Assembly: GCA_036563615.1 (NCBI GenBank)
Contig: DATCMB010000004.1
Location: forward strand, 36,071 to 100,070
Length of the DNA: 64,000 nt
Source: Candidatus Binatia bacterium
GTDB lineage: Bacteria > Desulfobacterota > Binatia > UBA12015
Reading direction: 5' to 3'
The notes below the pieces were generated by a model that made no database searches, was not told the DNA's origin, and worked only from the letters and a program-made list of their open reading frames with translations. Shown one piece after another: positions 8,801 through 18,985 of the stretch. Each line of letters opens with the position of its first letter. Within the stretch, counting starts at the first letter, position 1. The translations under genes were made by a program, and so were the position numbers.

Positions 8801-9559
8801 ACGGTCGACGCCGTCGTCGTGGCTCCCGAGCAGGCAGCCGACGAGCTGGTTGCTGGTCGTCACGCCGGTGCACGGCGTCGCGAAGGCCATCGACGCGACG
8901 GTCGCGTCGGAGCACTTGGCGGCGATCTTCGCCGCCGCGGCGGCGCGCACCTTGGCGAGCTGCGCGTTCGTCTGCGCGTCGCAGTCGGTGTCGGCGGGCA
9001 GCTTGCCCTTCGCGACCTTGTCCTTGCACTGCCGCAGCAGGTCGTGCTTGCGGAACGCGAAGCGCTCGGCCTGCACGGCCGCCGTCTTCTGACACTCGCG
9101 CTGCGCGCCGTTCACCGCGCCCATCGCGTCGAACAGCGTGTCGATGAGACGCAGCGCCTGCTCCTCGTGCACCTCGACCTGACAGGAGGCGAGCTCCCCG
9201 ACGCTCGTGCTGCCGTAGCAGGCGTCACCGAACACGAGCCCCGTCACCACCGGGTCGGTGCAGCGGCGCGCGATCGCGGGCGCGACGCGGCTTCGTGCGC
9301 GCGAGATCGCATTCGCCGTCCGCGACTCGATCGTGCAGTCCGCGCCCGGCGGCAGCGCGCCGCGCGCGATCCGGTCCTTGCACTTGCGCAGCGCGCGCGA
9401 GACGGAACGGAAGAAGGTGCGCCCCTGCTTCGCGACCTCGCTCTGGCAAGCCTGCTGTGGCTTGTCGAGCACGGCGTCGGCCGGCGCGGCGAGCAACAGG
9501 GAGAGCGCAACCAGGAGGACGGGGGTGAACGAGGCTCGACGGGAGCTGAGGATCGGCAT
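5798..9559 (-). CDS. large exported PHP-domain metallohydrolase (CehA/McbA-like) with duplicated cysteine module
   Basis: A 1253-residue protein with a signal peptide (residues 1-29). Residues 38-245 contain two copies of a six-cysteine module; C38, C60, C75, C100, C114 and C126 recur at C156, C178, C193, C216, C230 and C242. A beta-rich central part holds a carboxypeptidase-regulatory-like Ig domain (GTIEGTVLAGGSPMAGVRVSV, DELGRYSLTVPPGNYNVV). A PHP metal-binding domain follows: DFHVHS near residue 793, SDHESRQDF shortly after, NHIHSFFG near 923 and NSDTH near 1010 supply the expected His/Asp ligands. PHP proteins of the CehA/McbA type hydrolyse phosphoester or ester bonds; the substrate here is unknown. 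It is the first gene of a leftward operon, with an ATGA overlap to the next gene. Confidence 0.85.
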   Translation of the reverse strand: MPILSSRRASFTPVLLVALSLLLAAPADAVLDKPQQACQSEVAKQGRTFFRSVSRALRKCKDRIARGALPPGADCTIESRTANAISRARSRVAPAIARRCTDPVVTGLVFGDACYGSTSVGELASCQVEVHEEQALRLIDTLFDAMGAVNGAQRECQKTAAVQAERFAFRKHDLLRQCKDKVAKGKLPADTDCDAQTNAQLAKVRAAAAAKIAAKCSDATVASMAFATPCTGVTTSNQLVGCLLGSHDDGVDRLLVAEYGRGPGGAAIVKQITDDSECVKGPLSRCRVGDYLLANDKIRVVVQSPQRNLLNVGQFGGQIIDADLVRTPGDPDRDNFEEWATAINIENTAHYTDLTIINDGSNGQPAILRATGVDDLLDFVNPSSVVADFGFPFPVSANDTDLPVEIVTDYVLEPGRNWVRVDTTVQNVSGSGFNIFFGEYIGGSGQIETFQPGYGFGEPLVAASCPVNATNPCNVIAYGGFGEGTGVSYGYVHDVPGSSSFSTAGVTVPLLGIETVFALIGVAGQNFPLAALGNPGDSITFTRYFVVGDGSVSSIFDARNEFQYIATGTIEGTVLAGGSPMAGVRVSVLGNPAEGPGLALGAPLTRNVVTQAVTDELGRYSLTVPPGNYNVVAALDGWPYQGGGSSPAQNPVTVVPYQTSTVDLALPATGTLHVNVIDENGDPIAAKVSVVGFDPSPNFVNTQSILGLINNRTGVFRDVGEDGLPFGLTQVAFVGPDGDSGPLALEPGTYQIVASHGPEYSISSAIVNVVASSTTSETLQIARVIDSSGFISADFHVHSIDSPDGKVTKIERVVSMLAEGVDFFTPSDHESRQDFEPTIAALGVSDLISVAPAGEITTFDYGHFNAWPMTIDPSLVNGGSVDHGGAAPPGQDFPQYGNYSLTPAEIIAAAHADPGPDTVHINHIHSFFGLEGNSGLAIDTGMEPPQSMVPGSVRRLDPSVTNYFTDTFDALEIWIESGRAQVFESFYGRNLGDWINLLNQGIIGTGVANSDTHKRISGQSGSPRTYVASPTDDPGQLRHIAETLSGNVNDGRAFGSNAPFVRFTAYAASTGELGGLELGLPTMIRTTDGAVDVTLEIQSPVWAEFDRIEIYVNSATTRSVEQRQSGVGLVDVASYTVTPDYVLEAGVDFTVSTVNVVPAIPTAQRLEATATLSLTGLTQDAWILAVVRGTDGVSRPLFPVIPNDLRSSGNATLADLMDGNLGENGLLAMAFTNPLFVDVDGGGWTPPGVQLTP

Positions 9560-9659
9560 CTCGGGGTGTCCTTCTGTAGGCCGCCGCGCGGGTGCGCGTC
9601 GGTCACGGGATGGTCATCGAGGTGTAACGAGGGCGTCACCCTTTCCAATCCGGCACGTC

Positions 9660-9681
9660 GCTGTCAAGCAGGTGCGACAGC
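9660..9681. promoter_or_regulatory. dyad between divergent metallohydrolase and oxidoreductase genes
   Basis: Inverted repeat GCTGTC-N10-GACAGC in the 159-base region between the leftward start at 9559 and the rightward start at 9719. A TTGACA hexamer on the minus strand (9669-9664) overlaps the left arm and could be a -35 element for the leftward operon, although no convincing -10 follows at 16-18 bases. Possible operator; low certainty. Confidence 0.3.
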
Positions 9682-9718
9682 ACCAGCTGTGATAGGACGG
9701 CCGAAGGGAGCGTTGGGA

Positions 9719-11896
9719 ATGACGAAGGAGCCACGTGCGGGAGGCGGTCTCTCCGCCCTGCGCTACACGCTCGCCAAGGCGCGCGAGGCGGGCGGCGTCG
9801 TGCGCCTGACGCGACGCCTCGCGGCGCACAACGCGTGCAAGACGTGCGCGGTCGGCATGGGCGGTCAGCGCGGCGGCATGCGCAACGAGGCCGGCAGCTT
9901 CCCCGAGGTGTGCAAGAAGTCGGTGCAGGCGCAGGCGGCCGACATGCAGCCGCCGATCGACGAGGCGTTCTTCGCGACCCGCACGGTCGCCGACCTCGAG
10001 CGCATGACGGGACGCGAGCTCGAGCACGCCGGGCGGCTCGGCTTCCCCGTGCTCTGGCGTGCGGGAGAGCAGCACTACCGCCGCTGCACCTGGGACGAAG
10101 CCTACCGCATCGCCGCCGACGCGATGCGCGCCGCCCCGCCCGAGCGAACGTTCTTCTACTCTTCGGGCCGCAGCAGCAACGAGGCGGCGTTCCTGCTGCA
10201 GTGCGTGGCGCGCGTCTTCGGCACGAACAACGTCAACAACTGCTCGTACTACTGCCACCAGGCGTCGGGCGTCGCCCTGCAGCGCGCGATCGGCACCGGC
10301 ACCGCGACCATCGGCCTCGACGACCTCGACCGCGCCGACCTCGCCGTCGTGATCGGCGCGAACCCCGCGTCGAACCACCCGCGCCTGATCACCAAGCTGA
10401 TCGAGCTGCGCCGCCGCCGCGGCAAGGTGATCGTGATCAACCCGCTGCGCGAGCTCGGTCTGGTGCGCTTTCGCGTGCCGTCGGACTGGCGCAGCATGCT
10501 GTTCGGCTCGGAGGTCTCGGACCTCTACCTGCAGCCGCACGTCGGCAGCGACATCGCCCTGCTGAAGCTCCTGCTGAAGGACGTCGTCGAGCGCGGTCAG
10601 GCCGACGTCGAGTTCCTCGCGGGTCACGTCGAGGGCTGGGACGCCGTCGACGCGGACGTGCGCGCGACCTCGCGCGAGGCGTTGCTCGCAGCGTGCGGCG
10701 TACCGGACGAGCAGGTGCGCGCCGCGGTCGACGCGCTCGTCGCGTCGCGCGCGACGGTGTTCGCGTGGGCGATGGGCATCACGCAGCACGCGCACGGCGT
10801 CGACAACGTGCAGGCGATCGTGAACCTGGCGCTCGCGCGCGGCATGCTCGGACGCCCGGGCGCGGGGCTGCTGCCGATCCGCGGCCACAGCAACGTGCAG
10901 GGCGTGGGCTCGGTCGGCGTGAGCCCGCGCTTGAAGGACGAGTTCGTGCGCCATCTCGAGGAGCTCTACGGCATCACCGTGCCGCGCTCGGAGGGCATGC
11001 ACACGCTCGCCTCCGTCGAGGCCGCCGCGCGCGGCGAGATCGACTTCGCGCTGCTGCTCGGCGGCAACCTGTTCGCTGCGTCGCCCGACCGCGCGTTCAC
11101 CGGCGCCGCGCTGCAGCGGATCGGCACGACGGTCTACGTCACCACCAAGCTCAACGAGGGCCACGTGCACGGCCGCGGCCGCACGTGCCTTCTCCTGCCG
11201 GCGCTGGCACGCGACGAGGAGCGCCAGTGCACGACGCAGGAGAGCATGTTCAACTACGTGCGCGTCTCCGACGGCGGCGCCGAGCCGGCGTCGAGCGAGA
11301 TGCGCTCCGAGGTCGAGATCATCGCGACGCTCGCCGGCATGGCGCTGCCGCAGGGACCGATCGACTTCGGAAGCCTTCGCGACCACGATGCGATCCGCGC
11401 CGCGATCGCGCGCGTCGTGCCGGGCTACGAGAGGGTCGCCGAGGTCGAGCGCTCGCGCGCGGAGTTCGAGATCCCGGGACGCCGTCTGCGCTCGCCGTCG
11501 TTCGCGACGCCGACCGGCAAGGCGCGCGCCGCCGTCACGCCGGTGCCCGACTTCCCGCTGCGCGACGGCGAGCTGCGCCTCATGACCCTGCGCTCCGAGG
11601 GACAGTTCAACACCGTGGTCTACGAGGACGAGGACCTCTACCGCGGCAACGAGCGACGCGACGTGGTGATGATGAACGAGGACGACGCGCGCGCTCGCGG
11701 GCTCGTCCGCAACCAGCGCGTGCGCGTGCACAACGCGACCGGCTCGCTCGAGGCGCTGGTGCGCTTCGCGCCGCTGCCGCCGGGCAACATGGCGATGTAC
11801 TACCCGGAGGCGAACGTGCTGATCCCGCGCACCATCGACCCGGCGTCGGCGACGCCGGTGTTCAAGTCGGTCGCCGCGGCCGTGACGCCGCTGTAA
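9719..11896 (+). CDS. FdhF/YdeP-family molybdopterin oxidoreductase
   Basis: A 725-residue cytosolic molybdopterin enzyme of the formate-dehydrogenase-alpha-like YdeP family, near the family's normal length. The N-terminal NACKTCAVGMGGQRGGM carries C40 and C43, as in this family, but the full four-cysteine [4Fe-4S] motif of FdhF is not complete. SSGRSSNEAAFLLQ, GANPASNHPR and INPLRELG belong to the pterin-binding domains. The segment NNCSYYCHQASG, about residue 178, places a cysteine where E. coli FdhF has selenocysteine, so it may ligate molybdenum. The C-terminal molydopterin dinucleotide domain is seen in RSEGQFNTVVYEDED. Substrate unknown; acid-resistance YdeP is the best-known relative. 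An upstream GTG at 9689 is possible. No Tat signal. Confidence 0.88.
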   Translation: MTKEPRAGGGLSALRYTLAKAREAGGVVRLTRRLAAHNACKTCAVGMGGQRGGMRNEAGSFPEVCKKSVQAQAADMQPPIDEAFFATRTVADLERMTGRELEHAGRLGFPVLWRAGEQHYRRCTWDEAYRIAADAMRAAPPERTFFYSSGRSSNEAAFLLQCVARVFGTNNVNNCSYYCHQASGVALQRAIGTGTATIGLDDLDRADLAVVIGANPASNHPRLITKLIELRRRRGKVIVINPLRELGLVRFRVPSDWRSMLFGSEVSDLYLQPHVGSDIALLKLLLKDVVERGQADVEFLAGHVEGWDAVDADVRATSREALLAACGVPDEQVRAAVDALVASRATVFAWAMGITQHAHGVDNVQAIVNLALARGMLGRPGAGLLPIRGHSNVQGVGSVGVSPRLKDEFVRHLEELYGITVPRSEGMHTLASVEAAARGEIDFALLLGGNLFAASPDRAFTGAALQRIGTTVYVTTKLNEGHVHGRGRTCLLLPALARDEERQCTTQESMFNYVRVSDGGAEPASSEMRSEVEIIATLAGMALPQGPIDFGSLRDHDAIRAAIARVVPGYERVAEVERSRAEFEIPGRRLRSPSFATPTGKARAAVTPVPDFPLRDGELRLMTLRSEGQFNTVVYEDEDLYRGNERRDVVMMNEDDARARGLVRNQRVRVHNATGSLEALVRFAPLPPGNMAMYYPEANVLIPRTIDPASATPVFKSVAAAVTPL

Positions 11897-12017
11897 GCCG
11901 CCGCCGCGACCGCTTCACGACCGCGCCCTTCGCGCTCGCGCCGCGCGCCGAGGCGTTCGTCGCAGGCCCGCCCTTCACCAGCGCGCGCTCCGAGAGACCG
12001 CGTCCTCCGCGCCGCGC

Positions 12018-12224
12018 TCAGCGCTCCGGCGGCGCGAGGTCCTCGACCTGCGCGCCGGCGTTGGCCGCGGCGAGGTCGGAGAGCCCGACCCCGAGCACCT
12101 CGCGGAACGTCCGGTCGGCGGCGAGGATCGCCTCGGTGCGCTCGCGCGCGCGGGCGATGGACTCGGGATCGTCCGGATCGACGCTCTCGCGCTCGCCGTC
12201 GCGCGCCGCGCGGCGCACGCTCAC
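12018..12224 (-). CDS. short coupled reading frame after the SGNH hydrolase gene
   Basis: A 68-codon frame starting with a GTG that overlaps the stop of the SGNH hydrolase gene (GTGA). Codon use looks like real coding DNA. The product is charged and helical (DDPESIARARERTEAILAADRTFREVLG). It is either a small coupled protein of unknown function or the displaced C-terminal part of the hydrolase after a frameshift. It does not restore the missing Asp-x-x-His block, so I cannot decide between the two. Confidence 0.4.
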   Translation of the reverse strand: MSVRRAARDGERESVDPDDPESIARARERTEAILAADRTFREVLGVGLSDLAAANAGAQVEDLAPPER

Positions 12225-12838
12225 GGGAAGCCGAGCGCGGTGAACCGCCACAGGAACTCGCAGTCGACGATGCCGAGCACCGTCTTGTCGATGCCGATGT
12301 CGTAGAGCCGCTTGATGTCGGGGATCGCGACCACCTGCACCGTCGCGCCCTTCGGCAGCGCGTTGAACAGCTCGAGCAGGCCGGCGATGACGTCGTTCGC
12401 GAACTCCTCGTCGGTCGGGATGTCCTCGATCGAGTCGCGGCAGACGTCGTTGCCGCCGAGCAGCACCGTCGCGTAGGTGATGCCGCGCCAGCGTGCTTGA
12501 CGCGCCTGATCGACCAGGCTGCGCACGCGCGCGCCGTTGCGCGCGACGACGATGTTGCGCCGTCCCGAGTCGCCGAAGTTCGCCGAGATGCGCTGGTTGT
12601 GCGACTTGACGTTCGGCAGGTTGAGCAGGCGCTCGAGGAAGCCGCGGTAGCCGCTCGACCAGCTCTGGCTCAGGTTGTCGGCCGGCAGCGTGGCGTCGAA
12701 CGCGCGCGTGATCGAGTCGCCGATCGCGAGCATCCGCGTCGGCGGACGCTGCCCCGGCTGCAGGGACTGCGCATGCGCGGTCGCGCTCGCGACGGCGACG
12801 CAGGCCAGAATCGTGATCGAAGCAAGCTTTGCTCTCAT
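12221..12838 (-). CDS. exported SGNH/GDSL hydrolase, C-terminally truncated
   Basis: A 205-residue protein with a signal peptide (MRAKLASITILACVAVASATAHA). Start chosen at 12838 because AGGAG lies seven bases upstream. Block I (MLAIGDSITRAF, nucleophile Ser), block II (VVARNGARV) and block III (VLLGGNDVC) of the SGNH esterase/lipase superfamily are clear. Block V, the Asp-x-x-His pair that completes the active site, is absent: the frame stops after TALGFP. Family members continue for roughly 100 more residues. The gene is therefore either a decayed or frameshifted esterase or a non-catalytic derivative. It is divergent from the SnoaL-like gene at 12934. Confidence 0.8.
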   Translation of the reverse strand: MRAKLASITILACVAVASATAHAQSLQPGQRPPTRMLAIGDSITRAFDATLPADNLSQSWSSGYRGFLERLLNLPNVKSHNQRISANFGDSGRRNIVVARNGARVRSLVDQARQARWRGITYATVLLGGNDVCRDSIEDIPTDEEFANDVIAGLLELFNALPKGATVQVVAIPDIKRLYDIGIDKTVLGIVDCEFLWRFTALGFP

Positions 12839-12894
12839 GTGCGGCTCCTGGGCCATGTTGTGCGGCGCCGCCCGGGGGTGCAAGTCTCATTCCC

Positions 12895-12910
12895 CGGCAC
12901 GGCAGCTGCG
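12895..12910 (+). promoter_or_regulatory. weak sigma-54-like element upstream of the SnoaL-like gene
   Basis: CGGCACG-GCAG-CTGCG has the GG-N10-GC spacing of a -24/-12 promoter and would start transcription near 12921, just before the GGAGG at 12924-12928. Two consensus bases are missing, and the spacing alone is common in DNA this rich in G+C. Confidence 0.25.
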
Positions 12911-12933
12911 ATGTCGCAGCGACGGAGGTTCGG

Positions 12934-13383
12934 GTGGAGACCTGGGAGCTGATCGCACGCGAGGAGATCCGCGAGCTGGTCGCGGCCTACGCGCACCTCG
13001 CCGACGGCGGCCGCTTCGACGAGCTGGTCGCGCTGTTCGCCGACGACGCCGTGCTAAAAGCCGGCGATGCGGACGAAGTCCGCGGCCGCGCCGCGCTGCG
13101 CGCCTTCTTCACCGGCACCGGATCGAACTTGCGCGAGAAGACGCAGGCCGCGCTGATCCGCCACCACGTCTCGAACCTGCGCATCGAGGTCGACGGCCCC
13201 GACGCCGCGCGCGGGACCAGCTACTTCTTCGTCGTCACCGAGCGCGGCCCCGACCACTGGGGCCGCTACCGCGACGAGTACGTCCGCCGCGACGGGCGCT
13301 GGCTGTTCCGCTACCGGCGCGCGCGGCTCGACGGCTTCGCGCCGGATTCGTGGACGGCGCGCCGCCGCGCGCGCGAGACCTGA
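12934..13383 (+). CDS. SnoaL/NTF2-like protein
   Basis: A 149-residue protein of the NTF2-like cone fold (SnoaL or ring-hydroxylating-dioxygenase beta-like). The opening helix WELIAREEIRELVAAYAHLADGGRFDELVALFADDAVL (read in parts) and the terminal strands RRDGRWLFRYRRARLDGF follow the usual pattern for this fold. The GTG start is fixed by GGAGG five bases upstream; a longer frame from 12829 would lack coding character. Such proteins act as small isomerases, cyclases or hydratases, and the substrate cannot be read from sequence. It stands alone, divergent from the SGNH gene. Confidence 0.8.
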   Translation: METWELIAREEIRELVAAYAHLADGGRFDELVALFADDAVLKAGDADEVRGRAALRAFFTGTGSNLREKTQAALIRHHVSNLRIEVDGPDAARGTSYFFVVTERGPDHWGRYRDEYVRRDGRWLFRYRRARLDGFAPDSWTARRRARET

Positions 13384-13423
13384 GCCGGAGCGTCGCGGCA
13401 GAACGACCGACCCATTCCTCGCC

Positions 13424-13460
13424 ATTACAGTCTTGCGTCGACCACGCCATTCGATGTAAT
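13424..13460. promoter_or_regulatory. promoter and ATTACA/TGTAAT inverted repeat before the PaaX-type gene
   Basis: A half-site ATTACA (13424-13429) and its complement TGTAAT (13455-13460) flank a possible promoter: TTGCGT at 13433-13438 and TGTAAT as -10 with a 16-base spacer. Transcription would begin near 13467, two bases before the GTG start at 13469. The inverted repeat spans the promoter, so autoregulation by the PaaX-type protein is plausible but inferred. Confidence 0.45.
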
Positions 13461-13468
13461 ACAGATTC

Positions 13469-14350
13469 GTGGCGCCGACGCCGAAGAGCCTGATCCTCGA
13501 CCTGCTGTCGAGCGTGAAGGACGGCCGCGCCCTGCCCGTCCGCGCGCTGATCGCGGCGGCGGCGGTGTTCGGCATCAGCGAGAACGCGCTGCGGGTCGCG
13601 CTCGCGCGGCTGCGCGCCGCCGGCCTGGTGACGAGCGACGCCACCGGATCCTACCGTCTCGGCGCGCGCGCCGAAGCGGTCAACCGGCAGACGACCTCGT
13701 GGCGGACCGCCGAGCGTCAAGTACGTCCGTGGAACGGCGACGACTGGATCGCCGTGTTTCGCGGCAGCGCCGCGCAGGGCGCGCCCGGCGCACGCTCGGC
13801 GCGCGCGCGCGGCGAGCGCGCCCTCGCCTTCCTCGGCTTCCGCGAGCTGCGCCCCGGGCTCGCCGTCCGGCCGGACAACCTCGTCGGCGGCGTCGCGGGG
13901 GTGCGCGAGCGCCTCTTCGAGCTCGGGCTCGAGCCCGGCGCCGAGGTCGTCGGCCTGCACGCGCTCGCGCCGGAGACCGCGCGTCGCGCCGCCACGCTGT
14001 GGGACACGGCGAGCCTGCGCCTCGCCTACCGGCGCACGATCGTCGAGCTCGAGCGCAGCGAGCGCCGCCTGCCGACGCTGCCGCGCGACGAGGCGATGCG
14101 CGAGTCGTTCCTGCTCGGCGGGCGCGCCATCCGCCAGATCGTCTTCGACCCGCGGCTGCCCGATCCGCTCGTGCCGAGCGAGGAGCGGCGCGCGCTGGTC
14201 GACACCATGCTCCGCTACGACCTCGCCGGACGGAAGTGCTGGTCGAGCTTCATGCGCGAGATGGGCGCCGTGCCCGACGCGACGCCCGCGCACCTCCGGT
14301 TCGGCGGCAGCGGCTCGCCCTCGGGCGAAGCGCGCGCCGAGGTCCCTTGA
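13469..14350 (+). CDS. PaaX-family transcriptional regulator
   Basis: A 293-residue regulator. The N-terminal winged helix is visible as LILDLLSSVKDGRALPVRALIAAAAVFGISENALRVALARL (read in parts), the PaaX signature in which the recognition helix follows GISENALRVALARLRAAG. The middle domain, with ERALAFLGFRELRPGLAVRPDNL, and the C-terminal domain, with DPRLPDPLVP, match the three-domain PaaX layout. PaaX proteins repress catabolic operons and usually respond to an acyl-CoA; the effector here is unknown. The next gene, a fatty acid desaturase 29 bases downstream, is a possible target or operon partner. No ribosome binding site precedes the GTG, consistent with the near-leaderless promoter noted above. 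Confidence 0.85.
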   Translation: MAPTPKSLILDLLSSVKDGRALPVRALIAAAAVFGISENALRVALARLRAAGLVTSDATGSYRLGARAEAVNRQTTSWRTAERQVRPWNGDDWIAVFRGSAAQGAPGARSARARGERALAFLGFRELRPGLAVRPDNLVGGVAGVRERLFELGLEPGAEVVGLHALAPETARRAATLWDTASLRLAYRRTIVELERSERRLPTLPRDEAMRESFLLGGRAIRQIVFDPRLPDPLVPSEERRALVDTMLRYDLAGRKCWSSFMREMGAVPDATPAHLRFGGSGSPSGEARAEVP

Positions 14351-14379
14351 CGTTACTTGACGCCATGCGAGGAGACGCC

Positions 14380-15366
14380 ATGCAACGGACCGCCACCGAC
14401 CTGCAGTCGAGCGAACCGCAATCGCGCGTGCCGCAGTCGAGCGAGCGCCCGCCGCGCTGGCTCGATGCGCTGAGCCGCGAGGAGATCCAGGACCTCGTCA
14501 AGCACCGCGACCTGCGCTCCTGGGGCTCGATCGCGCTCAACTGGGGCCTGGTCTTCGCGTCGATGGCGCTGGTCGCCTACTGGCCGAACCCGTTGACCGT
14601 GATCGTCGCGCTGTTCGTCATCGGCTCGCGCCAGCTCGGGTTCGCGATCCTGATGCACGACGCCGCGCACCGCGCGCTGTTCTCGAACCGCAAGCTCAAC
14701 GACTGGGCCGGCAACTGGCTCTGCGCCTACCCGGTGTGGACCGACCTCGAGCCCTACCGGCCGTACCACCTGCGGCACCACGCCAAGAACTACACCGTCG
14801 AGGACCCGGACCTCGGCCTGGTGACGCCGTTTCCGGTGACGCGCGCGAGCCTCAAGCGCAAGATCATCCGCGACCTCACCGGGCAGACCGGCTGGAAGCG
14901 CGTCAAGGCGACGCTGCGCCGCGACCTCGGCCTCTCGAAGGGCAACCAGGCGCGCACCTTCGGCGGCGTCAAGAACCTGCGCGGCGTCGCGGTCACGAAC
15001 GCCGTGCTCTTCGGGATCCTCTGGCTCGCCGGCCACCCGTGGCTCTACCTGCTGTGGGTCGTCGCCTGGATGACGACCTTCCAGCTCGTGACGCGCATCC
15101 GCGCGATCGCCGAGCACGCGCTCGCGCCCGACCCGGCCGATCCGCTGCGCAACACGCGCACGACGCTCGCGTCGTGGTGGGAGCGGCTCCTGATCGCGCC
15201 GAACTACGTCAACTACCACCTCGAGCACCACCTGCTGATGACGGTCCCGCACTACAACCTGCCGCGCCTGCACCGCATGCTGCGCGACCGCGGCGTGCTC
15301 GACGGCGCCTGGATCGCGCGCGGCTACTTCGGCGTGCTGCGCGAGGCCTCCTCGAAGCCGGCGTGA
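14380..15366 (+). CDS. membrane fatty acid desaturase
   Basis: A 328-residue integral membrane di-iron desaturase. The three histidine boxes are complete: HDAAH near residue 91, HLRHH near 129 and HLEHH near 280, giving the eight-histidine set that binds iron. Hydrophobic segments lie at about 52-72, 75-93 and 205-240. The start at 14380 is preferred over 14365 because GAGGAG lies six bases upstream. The 40-residue N-terminus is polar. Likely role: introduction of double bonds into acyl chains of membrane lipids or carotenoid-like substrates; the exact substrate is not evident. Lies between PaaX-type regulator and FluC and overlaps the latter. Confidence 0.88.
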   Translation: MQRTATDLQSSEPQSRVPQSSERPPRWLDALSREEIQDLVKHRDLRSWGSIALNWGLVFASMALVAYWPNPLTVIVALFVIGSRQLGFAILMHDAAHRALFSNRKLNDWAGNWLCAYPVWTDLEPYRPYHLRHHAKNYTVEDPDLGLVTPFPVTRASLKRKIIRDLTGQTGWKRVKATLRRDLGLSKGNQARTFGGVKNLRGVAVTNAVLFGILWLAGHPWLYLLWVVAWMTTFQLVTRIRAIAEHALAPDPADPLRNTRTTLASWWERLLIAPNYVNYHLEHHLLMTVPHYNLPRLHRMLRDRGVLDGAWIARGYFGVLREASSKPA

Positions 15367-15740
15367 CGCTGCGGGCGCTGCTCTGCGTGGGCGCCGGCGG
15401 TTTCTGCGGCGCGATCACGCGCTACCTGCTGTCGATGTGGATCGACGGGCAGCTCGGCTCGGCGTTCCCGTGGGCGACGCTGGCGATCAACGCGACCGGC
15501 AGCTTCGCGCTCGGCGCGCTCTACGGCGCGATCGCGAGCCTCGGCCTGCCGCCGGAGGTGCGCCTCCTGCTCGGCGTCGGCTTCCTCGGCGGCTACACGA
15601 CGTTCTCGACGTTCAGCGTCGAGACGGTGACGCTCTTCGAGCGTGACGCGATCGGCGCCGGGCTCGCGTACGTCGCCGCGAGCGTCGCGCTGTCGGTGCT
15701 CGGCGCCGTGCTCGGGCTCGCGCTCGGGCGCTCGCTCTGA
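15363..15740 (+). CDS. crcB: fluoride ion channel FluC (CrcB)
   Basis: A 125-residue, four-helix membrane protein of the dual-topology Fluc family, the usual length. Characteristic motifs are GAGGFCGAITRY near the N-terminus, the NATGSFALG segment with the conserved Asn, and GFLGGYTTFSTFSVE with the phenylalanines that line the fluoride path. The GTG start overlaps the desaturase stop (GTGA), so translation is coupled. I looked for a fluoride riboswitch, but the gene is internal to an operon and none is possible at its own start. Fluc exports fluoride and protects enolase, and here the convergent neighbour is enolase itself. Confidence 0.93.
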   Translation: MTLRALLCVGAGGFCGAITRYLLSMWIDGQLGSAFPWATLAINATGSFALGALYGAIASLGLPPEVRLLLGVGFLGGYTTFSTFSVETVTLFERDAIGAGLAYVAASVALSVLGAVLGLALGRSL

Positions 15741-15757
15741 GTCCGAGCGCCCGAGCG
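15721..15757. terminator. bidirectional stem-loop between fluC and enolase
   Basis: A perfect 14-base inverted repeat (CGCTCGGGCGCTCG and complement) with a 9-base loop containing the fluC stop codon. It sits between two convergent genes that end 33 bases apart, so it probably terminates both. No T-tract is present. Confidence 0.7.
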
Positions 15758-15773
15758 TCGCAGGCGTGAGGCG

Positions 15774-18676
<2,903 letters not shown>

Positions 18677-18985
18677 GTCTCGCTCCTCTAACGGAGCCGC
18701 GCGCGCGAGCAAGACCTACGATCCTTCGCTTCGCGTTTGACGCGCGCGACGCGCGCGCCGAGGTGCGCCGCGAGGCGTGGCAATTCGCCACGCGTGGCAG
18801 GACGCCTCGCGCCCGATGTGCGCATCGTCGCCACGGGCGACGTCGCACGCCACGTCGATGCTCGCTCTTCGTGCGGTTGCCTGCCGCGCGCGCAGCCTGC
18901 TTTCGCGGCACGTCGGCTGCATGGGCGACGCCGCGGCTGCAGACAAAAAAGCGGCAATCCCGATCCTGCTCTCCGAGAACACCCG
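18677..18985. other. 309-base divergent region with dyad array and weak sigma-54-like element
   Basis: Lies between the leftward glycosyltransferase and the rightward exported protein at 18986. It contains GCGTGGC-N5-GCCACGC at 18775-18793, whose right arm also forms the palindrome GCCACGCGTGGC (18787-18798); the same arrangement recurs at 22476. At 18906-18921, CGGCACG-TCGG-CTGCA has -24/-12 spacing and would start transcription near 18932. Two bases depart from consensus. I see no convincing small gene here; the short frames covering it have no coding character. Confidence 0.5.

Noticed and set aside
5786..9718. Very long rightward open frame running into the molybdopterin oxidoreductase frame.
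   Set aside because: It is antisense to the PHP and HEAT-repeat genes, has Arg/Asp/Val-rich composition with no domains, and arises because high G+C removes stop codons. The real gene begins at 9719.
12879..12893. Leftward -24/-12 element before the SGNH gene (TTGCA at -12).
   Set aside because: The -24 half matches little beyond GG, and the spacing alone is frequent in G+C-rich DNA.
15300..15400. Fluoride riboswitch upstream of the FluC gene.
   Set aside because: The gene starts inside the desaturase stop codon, leaving no untranslated leader.
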